DNA of 64,000 nt from Callaeas wilsoni. Taxonomy: Eukaryota > Chordata > Aves > Passeriformes > Callaeidae. Made by a program: the position numbers and the translations under genes. The notes under the pieces are model-generated. The model worked only from the letters and a program-made list of their open reading frames with translations. It was not told where the DNA came from and did not search any database. Positions 43,669 to 57,700 of the stretch are shown in pieces (positions within the stretch are counted from its first letter, which is position 1; every line of letters begins with the position of its first letter). The DNA lies in assembly GCA_013398955.1 (NCBI GenBank), contig VWPU01008394.1:36078-100077 (forward strand), written 5' to 3'.

Positions 43669-43779
43669 CTTGCCCTCTTCAAGTCGAAGTTGGAGGACTT
43701 TATCTCCCGGTTTATAATCTTTGAGAAGTTCTGCTGACTTCCAGACCTCCTCTGGATCAGGGATCCAAACCCTGGCATA
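43669..43779 (-). CDS. MYO5A: MYO5A exon 2: N-terminal SH3-like domain
   Basis: 111 nt, 37 codons, about residues 10-46, starting [19 protein letters not shown] and ending in EEGK. This is the start of the SH3-like N-terminal subdomain of class V myosins. The acceptor is ctgcag at 43,780-43,785 and the donor is AAG|gtgagt. The exon is in phase 0 at both ends, which requires the missing exon 1 to end on a codon boundary; known MYO5A exon 1 does so after nine residues. Exon 2 is followed after 1.06 kb by exon 3. High confidence from the protein match and clean splice sites. Confidence 0.96.
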
Positions 43780-46700
43780 CTGCAGTACAACAACAGCAAA
43801 AGATCAGTGAGCTTCTGTTGCACTATAGTTAAATCATCAATATAAATGACACAAATTTTTTCTTTCCTTTTTTAAATACATGTTTAACAGACAAACCCTT
43901 AACCAAGAGGCAAGTTAATTAGTACATCTGAGGTGAATAACCTGTTCTATTGATAAACGGCTACACAAGCATAATTTAGTTGTCTACGCAGAGAGAAGAA
44001 GGCATTTTCAATGCAAAAGGTATTCCAACATACACATTCAATGCTGAAAATCCAGAAAGTAAAAAAAAAAATCTGTTTTCAGAACGATCAAAAATTTGGC
44101 TATCCAAAAAAATTACTTGAAGAAACTCTTTTGAGTAGGTTCTAAATGCATTTGTACATAATATTATATAGCCATTTTTGCCCTTTTTTCCCCCAAAGAG
44201 AACACTTCAGCCCATCTGTGTTAATTTAGGCAAAGCTGCCTGATCAAGTGTTAAAAGCTCTTTCCTTTGTAGTTACAAACAGAGATAGTTTAAAATTGAT
44301 TATATCCAGAATGCCAAAAGAAAAAAAACTGAAAAGATTTGGTTGAAAAGGCCTCCAAATAAAAGGAAAAAAACCCAACAACAAACCAGATTCCCATTAA
44401 TGACCATTTTCATACAAACTTTATTCATAAAAGTGACCCAGTGCAAACATATGATTTTTTTTTTTCAGAAACAGCAAGAATATTCACATTTTAAATGAGT
44501 GAAGATACGATGGTTACCTCATATTCAAGCACCAAGTAAAGATGTATGGAAACCATCTGGTTACTCATACAGTCGCATGTACATGCAAATACACACATAT
44601 GAAAACAGCTCTTGAGCAGAACAAGGAAAAGGCATTTTTAATATGCTAAAGCTCCTGAACCAATGCTCTTGCAATGCCTAGAGAGCACTGAGATCACACC
44701 ACACCCACCACCTTTGCAAACAAAGCAGCTTCTTGGCTCCCGAGGTGCATTCATGCACCTCATTGCAAAACATTCTCAATCCACCAACTTATTTCAAAAT
44801 AACTGTAATGTATTTGTCAAAGCATGGCATTTGATGGCAGAGAAAACTGTGTTTGCTCATACAGCTTCACCACCTAATCTTACAAAACTTATTTTTGTAT
44901 GGCTTCCTCTGCCTCAAAGAATGCTGAAGGCTTTTTCCCCTTTATTAATTCAGTTTTCCTACTACATAAAATCAGAAACAGCTTGTTTCTGCTAGGGATT
45001 TTCTAAAAGACTTCATGAAAAACTTCATATGGTTTTCTTGTTGCGAGACAGGCCATGATAAAATGTGTTGAGCAGCAGCCTGGGGAGCAGGACCTGTGAA
45101 GCCCCAGCCCCTGGCCCAGGTGAGGAAGTGCACCTGCCCAGCTGGAGGCTGCCAGGGAGGCTCAGTGCCTGCAACAATTCTGAACTTCAGGAAGCAATTT
45201 GTTTCCCATAGCCATGATGATCCTCAAGAACAGCACGAGTCATTTACAAAAGCCTAAATCAAGGCTTTTACCCTTAACACATGGCTGCCTTTAAAGCACC
45301 CCTCACCTCGAGAGCTCCCAAGCTCCTGGAAAGCTTATGCCACACACATAAACCAATCCTCTCTACCAAGTGAAAGTAGAAAGATAATGAAATAAAGAAA
45401 TAAAACCTCACTTTCATCATTCCCACTACACAATAGGTCATGCTCCCACACCTTTCTCCATCATCACTGGGTGTTACTGCCAGCCCTAAGAATCTACTTT
45501 ATACAAAGACAAGAAGCTCTGCTCTTTGTAGTCTTTGTGTGGCTTATTTTTTCCTTTGAGCTTTGCTAGTTTGATATGTATTTGCTAGTGTTTTCAGTGC
45601 AGAAGTGCTGCATTACTTTACTATTATATAATCTTTCCCCCACTCCCCAAGAGATAAATTATATGAAAAATGAAAGATGCCCAAAATCATTCTTCAGTGT
45701 GTGCTCCTGCCAATCACAGAGCACTGTATATAACAATGGAGGAAACAGCAGCAGAAAGCATGGCTTGGACACTTGGATTAGTTGTTTTCAGCCCTTCTGT
45801 ATCCCCACTTCACAAGGCAAGAAACTTCTTTTGAACTGAAATGAAGGTCTGTGCTAACAAGTGTCTGTGCAATGCAAGCACAAACCCACAGAACCTACAA
45901 AATATTTCCAAAATAATTCAACAGCACTTGACAGTAGAAGTGCAGTATTAAAGTCAAGTAGCATGCTAAGGAACAAAGTTTTCTCTCCTTTCCACTTGGT
46001 TTGAAATAAAAGATACCCTGTAAAAGTTCATAAACCAAACTCATGATTTAATATAATAGTAATTCCAAATCAAAATTTCACATCATAATTTCAAATCCTA
46101 AAATCAGTAATTCATAAGATCCATATATCCAAACATACCACAATACACCTGTTCCCAGAATTTTTTTATTAAAAAACAAAACAAGAAGCTAAAAAACCAG
46201 ACCCTGCCAGAAATCAGGGAAGTTTTTTCAGTTTAACAAAAGATGCTCCAGCATCAGACACAGCTGAAGACTGAATGCATACCACACTTTGACCAGGTTC
46301 CATCCCCATGATGCAGCAGAAGTTCCCCATCCCCAATATTTCTGATAGGATATTCCTTCCAAGGAATTAACAGAAAGCAAAGTAAATGTGAAAGAGGAAA
46401 GCATTTAAATGTTGTCCAGTAAAAGAGATCAGCAGGCTGGTTTCCTCTAGGTTACACAAAGAAAAGTTTCCTGACCTAAGAAAGGCAGCAGCCTGTACGA
46501 CACAAATGCTGATAACCTGAAGCAGCAAATGCTGTGTAGCAGTTTCTGACTATGTCATCTATGGCAGCATGAAATAGGCATCTTTAACTTATCCAGCTAA
46601 AACTGTACATTTTCTACTGTCTAGAGAAGGGAGAGAGAGAGCAGAAAACAGATCACCATAGAAACTGAGCTACTACAGACAGCAGAACCTTCCATGACAT

Positions 46701-49700
46701 ACCCCTACAGATATTAAAGCCATCCTATGAGCACTAGGCTGTAGCTTTTCATCTCCAGCATCTGTGCCTAGCCTTAAATCCCTGCCAAAGAAAACACCTG
46801 GTAAAAGGAATGGGTGGGAGGAAAGAGAGAGATGTTCCTAATTATAAGTACTGAATCATTTAACAACATTCTCACCTCATTAACTTAGCAGAATGGTTTG
46901 CAAAATCAGATTTTCATGCTATCTTTTATATAATCAGTTGGTACTAAAATTCCATTGCTGCTTAGCCTTTACCAGGATCCAACCCTATAGAGGAAAACAA
47001 AGCACCAACACTGGTGGAAACAGGACCAAGGGCCTCTCTTGGGAAATACCTTACTCTGGTATCTGCTATTCATCCCTCTTTATTTACTCGTATATAAAAT
47101 AGAGTTTATGACAACATTAGAATAAAGCTAAAATAAGATAAACTTCTAGAGACACTGATTTACAAATCAGCCTTCTAAAAAGGGAAGGAAATTCTAGTTT
47201 AAAAATGACTATGGTGTCTAAAATTCTAGCACTGAAATGACAATATAAATTACAACAAGAATCAAATGAACTTTAGTTTAATCATCCTAATTATGATCCA
47301 TGAATACACTACTCTTTGTGGTAGTTGAAGGCAAATTTTGAACCACCAAAATAAAACTTCTGATAGGGGAGATACAAGTATGACTTACTCGAGGAAAGGC
47401 CATGAAATAAAACTTTAGATAAATATTGCTACCTTTCATGTCAGCCCAAGCTTACCACTAGCGTCACCTGCACTTCATACTTCAGTACTGATTTGGCTCA
47501 AATAAATGAGCTTTGCTATCTATGTAATACTGTTGTCCTCCCTCTGTGGGTATGATTCTGCCTCAACACCGATGGCTTGCTCTCCTCACTGGAGGTGTAG
47601 GACTGGGAGAGGCATGGGGAGCACACACAGCACATCCTCCCCCCCACCACAGAGGACACCTCCATCCACAGGACCACTGCTTAGCCCAGACTAGTTTGAA
47701 AGCCAGAATGAAAATAGAAGGGATACAGAGGAGATGGCCTGGAATTCAGAAGAAAAAAAATAATTAAATGTATAATGACAGGACTATTTCAGATCTCAGA
47801 TTCCTGCCTAGGCTTTCTTCCAGCCTAAGCAGACCAACATAAAAAACTCAGCATCTCCAAAATCCCCTGGAAGTGTGAAGCACTTGTTCAAGGAAGGACA
47901 AGATGGGCAATAGTTTACTGATATCTACAAAGCAACTCCAAAAGAGTTCACAGAAGAAAACAAACACAGAAGTTTTCACTACTTACTTGTGGGTCAGAAG
48001 ATTAGCTGGATTACTACAACTTCACATAATAAGAAAATATAATAGCAAATCAGAGTATTCTGTCATACCTCGTGATTTCATCTTAGATCACATGAAGAAA
48101 TCAGCAGACTATAACAATTATCTATCAAATGAGACATATGACTCACAAAGCCTCTCTTCTGAGATATTAACCTCTTGAAGTACTAATTGACATTGCTGAC
48201 AAAACGGAATTAGCAATGCAAGCGGTTCAGCAGTCTCGTCAGCAGGCAAATAGTTTTCTACTTCCATTGCACAATCACAAACACAGGAGAAGGAGATACA
48301 GCTATCTTCCCAGCTCAACAGCTCTTTGGGTAAGAGCTGAAAGAGTTATTAAATGATCTACATCCTGGAAGTAAAAAGCAAATTTCAACTCAGAGAAAGC
48401 TGTCCCTAATTTCTCAGCATGACCTACCCATACAAGTGAACTGGTATGATTTCCACCCCAGCAGAGATCATCTCTTTTTTTATTTAGAGACAGCCTCAAA
48501 AACCACAGTCTTTCACATGTTAACCGTGAAAAAAAATACATGAGACATTGCCCCCCTTCCTTTCAAGAATGACCTTGGGTTTGGGTAGGAATAAAGGAGC
48601 TCATTTATGTCTGGATCAAAGAGACCATCAATTCTGGCAGCACCAGCTGAAGGAGTCACTGGAACAGCAACAGCTGGTGAAAATCAAAGCCAAATTGCAC
48701 CAAAATTATTCAATGTGAACTTGTTGCTGACTGAACATGGCTACCTGGAGAGAGCAGGCTGCATTGTTAGGCTGGAAAAAGAAGTGTCTCTGCTAGTAAG
48801 GCATAACAACAAAACAGAGCACAAAGTCATCAAAGTTCACACTGCAGAAGTGTTGAACTCATCTATGCAAAATGCAAAGTCATTACAAAAAGATTTCTGA
48901 GCTGTGGGATTTCCCTGGCTGGGGATGCTCTGAAAACACAATTCGATGCTATTAGAATAATTTCCTTTCAGCTTTATATTTCCCCCTATGCTTGGTTCAC
49001 AGTGCCACCACCAAAGATAATAATACTGAGCCTAGAAATATTTGAAATAGTAAAGTATAGTTTTTATAAGCTCTACCCAAGCAGAGTGACAGCCAGATGA
49101 GTAACAGGCAAACACAAGTCTTAACTTGACCAGTCTGGATCTCCTACAAAGAGATCACGATCACTCACACAGGAGGGGGGAGGAGGTCCCATTTCTTCCA
49201 CTGCTGAAGCCACCAAAATTTGTGCCACCCATCCTATGACCTGTGGGCAATCCCAAGGACCCACTTCACTCCCGTTATCGGAGTGCTGCTGCTGCCTGCA
49301 CTCTGAAAAGTCAGACAGGACTTTACTCTTCTCTCAAAAATGCCAAGTAACCAGGGAGGATTGGAAAGCAGAGTAGCTCCGTGTCAAGCGGGCTGCTGCA
49401 AAACCTCTGACCAACTCATCTTAATTCTTCTTAGGGCCAGAGGGAAATAGAATCATTAATTTTGAAAAAAAATCCAAACAGAAATTATAGTTTTCTGAAA
49501 GGCAGTAGCACTCTTTGGGCATGGCGTGTATTTTCTGTCTTGTTGCTCAGCAACAGCCATTTTTAAACCTCTTGTAGAGTTTATGGCCTGATATTTAGAA
49601 AGAATTAATTTAAAAAGAAATTTATATCATGATATACAGTAGGGGAAATATAAGTGACAATTTGTATTAATGTTTTATCTGGACAACAATCCCACATAGT

Positions 49701-50148
49701 CAATTTATCTCACAGGAAGATCAAAAGCCCCATGTTATTCTGTCTGTGGGAATTCCCTGACCAGCCACGAGCAGAGCTCTCAAACAGTATCCCGGGGACA
49801 GCAGTGACCCAGGCTCTGTGCTACCCCCTAAGAAATCACCACGATGAGTTTGCATACCACTGATATCAGGTCTGCAAATCTGGCTCACAGTCAGGCAGGT
49901 AAGGCACTGCAACCTTCCCTACGCAGGAGGAAACTCCTTGAGTCACAGCTCAATGAAAAAAACTCCGTTGTACTTGACTACTTCATCTACCCTATAAATA
50001 TCCATCTGAATCAAAGATAGAAAAGCTTTTTTCCCTCCCCCTTCCTTTCTTTCCTTCTTTTAAGCATTTTTACAAGGCATTCTTTGTATCTAGGGCCTGG
50101 GGACTTACAACAACAAAAGCAACTTGTATGTCGTTTGCCAAACATGCC

Positions 50149-50171
50149 TTGATTGTACAAGGTACAATCAA
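50149..50171. repeat. Perfect 10-base inverted repeat
   Basis: TTGATTGTAC and GTACAATCAA are exact reverse complements separated by the 3-base loop aag. It is too short for a microRNA precursor and has no terminator role in a vertebrate. Function unknown. Confidence 0.9.
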
Positions 50172-50819
50172 AAACTATCAGCATCCCACACAGAATCACT
50201 GCAGCAAGATCTGTATCTTCAGCCACTGGAAAAACGTCCACTGACTTACATTTAGCTGAAACTTGACCTGACTTCAAAGGGATGCAAAAAAAGCTAAATC
50301 CCAAACACAGGATATCTATATACAGCAAAATTCAGAGAAAACTATCACGCTGCAAATCTACACCTGACATCAAGGCCAAAAGACATAGTTTTACTTTAAA
50401 CTATCAAATCTGTTAAAGAACCAATATTCCAAGGTTGTAATTGGTACAATTGTCCTACAAAACATTTTTAAGGAGCTGAAAGACACGAAATGTTTAAAAG
50501 TTGTGCGTTTTCTTCACCTTTAAAAACACAGCTTTCTACATTTTATGTTGATTGTACTTGACCTTCTCTTCGAAATGTCGTACAGAGGGAGACAGATGTG
50601 GTTTATAACCAGCTGTTATTAACCCAGACAATACTTCAGCTATCAGAATGCTGCCCATTCACCCCCCTAAGCTGCTGCATGCGGGAAGAGCTCCTGTTAG
50701 CTCCTGCTGTACTTCACAGATCCCCATTCACAGGCTCTTCTCCACCCTCCCCAAGCAGCCAGCCATCCTCAGCCAGTGGCCACGGCTACTTCTTGTACTC
50801 TGTGACTTACTGGGCATGT

Positions 50820-51110
50820 GATGGCAGCAGCAGCCGCTGCTGAAACCCACCGGGCAGCGATGGGAAGCCGCACGAAACACCGCTTGGGTACACCCCGGAT
50901 TTGCCTACGTGATGCTTCTGAGAGGGCTTAATCATGGCTGGATGATCAGTTACAGAAAAACGAGGCATGTTTCACAAAGTGGCCCGGCCAGTCTGTTAAA
51001 AGAGAAGCACAGCTACATCCTTCCCTATGCCCCTGCCGCTAGCACAAACCCGCGTGGGATGGCACCGAGAGGTGCTCCTGCACCTCTGGCCTGAGGCTCC
51101 GCACCCACCC
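50820..51110. promoter_or_regulatory. Intronic CpG-rich patch (intron 1)
   Basis: About 290 bases with many CpGs (gccgctgctg, accgggcagcg, cccggatt, cccgcgtggg, ctccgcacc), unlike the flanks. Possibly an unmethylated intron 1 enhancer or alternative promoter; inference only. Confidence 0.35.
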
Positions 51111-54100
51111 CAGCTGCTCACAGGACACCTCAGACTCCACCAGCCATCAGCAAACCTGCAGTGTAATAACCCACCACAAACCTCAGTGAAACAGCAGCAC
51201 TGATATCTTAGTCCGTGCAGTATGCTATTCTCACTTAATTCAGTATGCTTCTCAAAAAAAAAAAAGTTCATTTAAAGTAAACCAAGCTTAATATATATTC
51301 ATAGAAGTAGCAATGCTGAAGAAAATTTTGTGTTTGAAACAGTTTTGATTTCTAGACCCGTCGAAGGAATGAATGCAGCTGTGAAGAATCTTCAGAAAAG
51401 ATGGCCGTAACAGTGAGATCAAACCCACCAGCGCTGTGGACACTGCCTGAGACACAAACCAGCTGAATAACCACAATAAGATCTGAAAAACATCGAGCAG
51501 AAGTGTGACGCCTACCCCAGACTGAGAGACAGGAAAATACTCTGACTCATGTAAAATTTCAGTTGGGGTCATACCCACAGGAGGCAAACGCTGTATTGCA
51601 TTTTGATCCATACCACCAGAATGAAGGCCAGCAATGAATTATATGCTAGTGATCTCAAAAAGAAGTTAATTATAAGTCTGCCTTAAAATTCACAATTTAT
51701 CCAACCTGAAAAACATGTTACAAGAATTGTACAAGACTGGCCACAAGAAATTTAAGAGCAAACAAAACAACTGCAGTTACCCTGAATATTCAGCTAAAGA
51801 GACATGTTGCATTGAAGAAATCGCATTAGGAAAAGAATGCATGATTTCATGTTTATATGCTTACAGTGAATGCTGCTCCAATTTAAAAACTTTTAAAACA
51901 CCTACATCTAAGAACACACAAAAAAAAATTCAACATGTCATGATTAAATGCATGGGTGTCTAAACTTAAGATTCAAGAACACAAACACTGTAAGGGCAAA
52001 TAAAACAAGTGGCTGCAGGATTTTGTTTTAACATTAAGATGATGCAAACCTGTCTTGGGGTGACATAATATAGACTTGACAGCATAACTAACTGCAGAAA
52101 TAGACATAATTTCCAGATTCCTGGTACAAATACAGTCAGACACTTGTGTTTCTTCTGTATTTTTCATGCTGATGTCGCACAATGAAACGCTGATTTCACT
52201 TTATCAAGTTCTTAGATGGATTTAAGATCTTACAGAAGCTTCTACAATTATTTTCCCCAAAGTTCCTAGAAACCTCACGGACAGGAGCCAGAATCCCTGA
52301 ACCACTCCTCCCAACACGCAGCCAGCCCCAGTTTTGCTCGGGGTGGGAAGGGGCTGCCAGCAGCTGGGTGCTCCTGGTTCACACACAGCAGGAGGAAGTG
52401 CTGCCTTTAGTCTCAGTGCCTCTGCCTCAGCACAGAGCCATCTCAGTGCTGCCATGAGATTATTTGGCGTATCCAGGACTTGCTTCTGCAGGATGGGAAA
52501 ATAAAGGGCTGTATTGATCAGACAGATGCGCTGTGCCGTGCCACAGCACTGGAGTTGGGAACAAGAAGTTACTGAGAAAGAAGTAGTGGAGCCATAACTG
52601 CTCACCTTGCTCACAGAGGTGAAATAAGGCTACATTTTCTGCTATCTGTAAAACATCTAAAGCATGGACAATTGCTGACTTAACTGTGAAAGTTTAATTT
52701 AAAAGTTAAAAATTAAAGGAAATATATTTCAGAGTAGATAAGGCTATACTTTTCTGAGTGTCTTTCTGTAAAAGTTGAGCTCAAGTCCAAAAGTACCATC
52801 TTGTTTTTACTTAATCCTAGCCCGACGCAAAGTCACACTTAAAGTAAAACACCAAACTGAGGTTTTAAAAAGCAAAGATTAACTGCGTATTTTTTGTTAG
52901 GCCAACACAGAAGCCCCAGGCTGAGATGCAGTTGCATCATTATAAAACAGAGCTTTTACTGACTTCGCTCGAGTTACTCCAGGAGAACTAGTTTTACTCA
53001 GCTAACCCAGACCGAAGCTGTCATCACAGACCAGTCCGCAGTGCAGACACCTTTCTGCCATACTACAACAGCACACTGGCACCAGTGAAGCACATCTAAT
53101 GAAGCCATATTTAGTTCCACCAGTTTTTCCATGGGAAATTAACAGTAATTACCGGCAAGTCCCCACACAAGGAAACCAGAGTGACCTGATATGAATGACC
53201 TGGCAAGCTCAAACTCAAAACCACTGAGCAGAGTTGAACCTCCCCAAGAGCTGCCCTTCTTCCACAAGAACTGGGGGAAGCTGTGAAAGCAGAACTGGGG
53301 TCAGTGGCCACAGAGCTGCTCTCAAAAACTCCCCAGCAAGAGCAGCAGCATTTCTTCCCCTGCAGGGTCAGCCTGTCCTCCCAGAACGGGCACAAGGAGG
53401 GGCAGCGGGGCTGCCCTGGCCGGAGCCCCCCAGACCCATGGAGCCCGGCAGCGCCCACCTCCACCGGGGCAGCAGGTGCTGGGGAACACCCCTGTGCTGC
53501 AGAGGGAAGGGAAGTCACACCCCTTCACACTAGCTGAAGCATACTTTCAAGCAGACCACATTTAGCCTTAGAGAAACTATTCCACTCCTTTTCTCTACAA
53601 GTGTTCTCTCTTTGATTGTTTGCAAAAAGTTTAAATTAGCTTTACATTTCCAAAACGTAAGACTGTCACAAGGAAGAAGTGCACTCAGACATGAAATTCT
53701 GACAACTTCTGCAATTGCTTCTCCTCTTGCAAGATTTTTTTCTAAGTGAGACAACCTCCTAAACAACGAATTTAATGTCTGGCATGCTTGAAAAAGTCTT
53801 TATGTATCTCCAAGATCATTAGTCCAAACTCAACTTAAATCCTCATTAATAAACTCTTATACTGTAATACTATGATACTAATAAGCACTTACATGCTTAG
53901 CTATACCAACCTATATGCCTATGTTAAAACCAAGAAAACAATTCAACATATTCTACTTACTTTAACATACATACAGTCTAAAACATCTATTTCCATCCTA
54001 GATCTCCTGCAACAGAGATTTTCAGCACTTTCAGAGGCAGCTGGTGTTTCCTCTCCAGGCAAAATAGGCTCAGTCTCCACAGGACATATTTCCATATTTC

Positions 54101-55846
54101 TTGTGTTGGTGGATACTAACTCATAAGGCAACTTGGGAATCTCTCTCTCTGGTTTCCTCAGCAAAACAACTGAGGTCATCTGCTTTAAAGACACTTATGA
54201 ATAACCCATGGAGTCTGCAGAGAGTAACGTGTGACAAGCCATGTTGGGGCAATGAATTCTCTCATTGTTAGACTGCCTCACAGTATTTTTAGGTTATTTC
54301 TCTGGCTCTGTAAAGCTCAAGAGTGTCCTCCTGTAAACCACAAAGCAGCTGCAAAATTCTCTTGTCTTGTGATAATCAAATGGAAGAACTCAAGGACACC
54401 ATTGCTAATCAGAGCAAGAGTATGAGTTTTCATATCCACGGGTAAGTACATCACTCAAATGAGAAGTCCCTGTTTTTCCACGTTTAGGACTGTCAAACTA
54501 GAAACACGCAGTTTACATCTACCCATACGGCAGCCCTGGAAAACAACATGACAAATCACATGCCATACTTACCCTGCTATAAACACAGAATGAGAGCTCT
54601 TCAAAGCAATGCTGCTTTAGCCTTTACATTTGATCTAAAGTGAGGGATCTCATCAGACCACAGTGAAAGCAGCCTGGATGAGTCTGCCCTCAACCCTCCC
54701 CACTGCCTCCTAAGAGCTAAATAAACTCAACAAGCTACATCTCCTAATTGCCAGGGGCCATGTGAATTACCCTAGCAGCCTTACCTACCTACAGCCACAC
54801 CTGAAGCAGGGTTAAAAGGCAAAAATGGAGACTTGATGAGCAGTGAGGGAAATGAAACGTCTTTCAAGATGTTCAGAAAGTAGCCACAACTTTCACCAAA
54901 CAGCATGGAGCTGACAGACACAAAACCACAGCTGCATTCTGCATGCCTGACTGATTCTCCTCCAGTTCATGATCATGGTGACTTCTCACTCATACTTGTT
55001 TTTTGATGTTATGTTTGTATCTTCCTCTCCCTCAACATTCCAAGAACCTTTACCCCGGCATTGAGTACCTCCAGAGCATTACGATTCAGGGCAAGATCTT
55101 GCTATTGCTCCTGACTAACAGGCCAAAGAAAGTAAATCCATGCCACTAAAGAGAACAGAAGGTGTAAAAGACAAGATCTCTGCTTCTGTAAGTAATCCAT
55201 TTGCACCTTCCTCAAAATTCACATTAAAATTTGCAGATACTCACATTAAAAGTTGGGTCAGTATCTGCAATCCACAGACATTCAGCCAGAGTGAAGTTTT
55301 TAAACTTCATTAGCAGTGCCTAATGTTTCCTGTGCTTACCTTCGAGCTGCTTAATATATCCACAATTCAGCAAGGAACGCACTGTCTAATGTAACCACAC
55401 TAACTACTTAGCCTCTTTAAAAAAAAAAAACAACAAAAAGCCCCCACACAGAATCCACACAAACTGTTTTAACAGCATTGACTTCTTCTTCATAGACTGA
55501 TACACAGAAACAAACTACTAAATACTGGAACTAGCTGCAAACAGCAAGCAAAGCAGCTGTACTGCAACAGAAAAGGCACAGATTACGACCTGGATGACCA
55601 GGAAGATCCCAAAATCACCAAGATCATCAGCTCGATAACCCTGTGATTTTCACGTTTGTGCAGTGCTGTGCCGTCCAGGTTAACCATCTCACACGGTGTC
55701 TCACGTTAGGCTGCTGCTGGAGCAAACCAAAAACACGGACTGTGCTAAAAGATGAGTGGCACCATGAGATGGCGGGGTCCTGAAAGTGGAAGCTTCTGCT
55801 GAAAATACACTCTGGCTATTAAACATTAAAACTGGGGTGTAAGTAG

Positions 55847-55944
55847 ACAGGTCATAACTTAACGCAACGCTGTTTCCTCAGAGAGCTTTCCTCAGAGAAC
55901 TTGACAAGAGACATCCCTAGGATGTTTTAGTTTGTTTGCCTGCA
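55847..55944. repeat. First copy of second N-joined duplication
   Basis: 98 bases from acaggtcataactt to gtttgcctgca, repeated after the single N at 55,945. Compared with the second copy it has a taacgca/taatgca difference and about 31 extra bases in the middle. Confidence 0.88.
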
Positions 55945-55946
55945 NC

Positions 55947-56013
55947 ACAGGTCATAACTTAATGCAACGCTGTTTCCTCAGAGCCCTATGATGTTTTAGT
56001 TTGTTTGCCTGCA
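55947..56013. repeat. Second copy of second N-joined duplication
   Basis: 67-base shorter version of 55,847-55,944 starting right after N. It has the same signature as the pair at 9.7-10.1 kb: one N between two allelic-looking copies. Probably an assembly join of two haplotypes. Confidence 0.88.
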
Positions 56014-57391
56014 CAAATCATTCCTAACAGCTCTAGGACAGCAAAGTTATTTCCCTGCCACACGAAGAAATAGAGAATAAAGGGCTTGATCTTTCAGATT
56101 TATGTGCGCAATTTCAAAGCATAAAATTAAGCAATGTGTGATTACTCACACAGGATAAAGAGAAATCTGCAGTATCAGGCTTAAGCAAACTCAGAGTTAA
56201 GCAAAGCCAAGGAACACTGAGAACAAGGAGGAAATGATGGAGTCCTAAGCAACGGGTGGCACCGGCACAGGCCTGTGGCACTGTTCTCTGCCAGCAGCCG
56301 CCAAAAGCCTTGCCCTTAGTGTTGGTAAACAAGGCCTTAGCAACCCAATCATACAACTCTGTGTCATGGATCTGGCTTCAAAGTAAAGCCAGAAAAAGGG
56401 AAAGTTACTGTACAAAGAGCCAGTGAATTCAAGACAGTTTGAATTTTCTCTGTCTCCCATGACTTTTAGATAACCGGTTTAATTTCATGCCTAATGCATT
56501 TCCACTTACTTATACGCTTTGATACCAATTTGAACCAGTCAAACTCTTAGAAACATGATCCCTGTTCTAGCAGATCTTGAGAGGGGTTGTGGTCCATGGA
56601 AATAAGCAGAAAGACACAGTTTGATGAAGAAGTCAGCGTCACAGACATGATGCAAATTTCCAAGAACCATGGGTTTATTTCTGACCATAACACTGTATTT
56701 TCCTGCAACAACAACAACCTATTATTAAGGACAGATAGGAAGTTCTTCCTTGCTATTTCAGCAGCAGAGAAGACAAGCCCAAGGTACATTCTGCTGCTTC
56801 AACTCATTCGAGTAGCTTGCTAATGAAGCATCAGGAACAATAGCCTTGCCCAAACGCTGTTCCTTGGCCCTGGGCCCAACTGTTCAAATACTCACTCTCA
56901 GAGTCAAGCACGATACACGCAGCAGTAAACACTGCTCCACTACAGTGAGCACGAAATTAGATCAGACATAACCTCTGCACCTTCCAGCACGCGAAAGAAA
57001 ACCCAGCCAAGCAAAGGAGTTCAGACTCTGCTCATCCCTAACTTCATACATGCACACCAAGGTAAGGTGACTTTAATCAAGAGGCATAAAACAAATCCCT
57101 GACTCACTTTTATCAGAGGAGCTCTTGCTGCTTGACAGCACAAAGCAAAACTGGGTCCATCATCTCCCCTCTAGCCAAGATGCCTTTCAAACCAGCAGCA
57201 TCTGTACATGTGCTCATATACTCAGACAGCTGTCAAAGACCCCAGTAATACAAGCAACACTTCAGTAATTAAATATTTGCTTTGTGTATAGTTTGTGCTG
57301 TCAAGGAATGAAACCCAAATTCAATGAATGTGTATAAATTACTGTATGAATATAATAAACAATTATACATTAATGTGTATTAATATCTAAA

Positions 57392-57700
57392 GGAGAGGTG
57401 CCAAGAGGATGGACCAGGCTCTTCGCAGTGCTGCTGGGCAACAGGACAAGAGCTAACAGGAAGAAACCAATGCTCAGAAGTTCCATCCTAATATGAGGAA
57501 GAACTTCTTTACTGGGCAGTGACTGAGCACTAGGACAGGCTGCCCAGAGAGGGTGTGGAGTCTCCCTCACTTCAGCTATTCAGAACCACCTGGACACAAT
57601 CCAGTGCCACGTGCTCTGGGATGGCCCTGCTTAAGCAGGGAGGTCGGCCCAGATGACCCACTGTGGTCCCTTCCAAGCTGGCCCATTCTGTCATTCAGTG
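57392..57700 (+). mobile_element. CR1 LINE 3' fragment
   Basis: A typical CR1 tail: ggtgccaagaggatgg, caacaggacaagagctaaca, gaggaagaacttctttactg, gacaggctgcccagagaggg, tggagtctccctc, ccacctggacacaatcc, gatgacccactgtggtccct, and the terminal cattctgtcattcagtg. It is 5'-truncated, with no coding part left. Plus strand, antisense to MYO5A, in intron 1. CR1 is the dominant LINE in birds and other reptiles. Confidence 0.92.

Noticed and set aside
51288..51611. 107-codon minus-strand frame with a hydrophobic stretch, in the same direction as MYO5A.
   Set aside because: Not part of any known MYO5A exon, no matching family recognised; the hydrophobic run alone is weak evidence.
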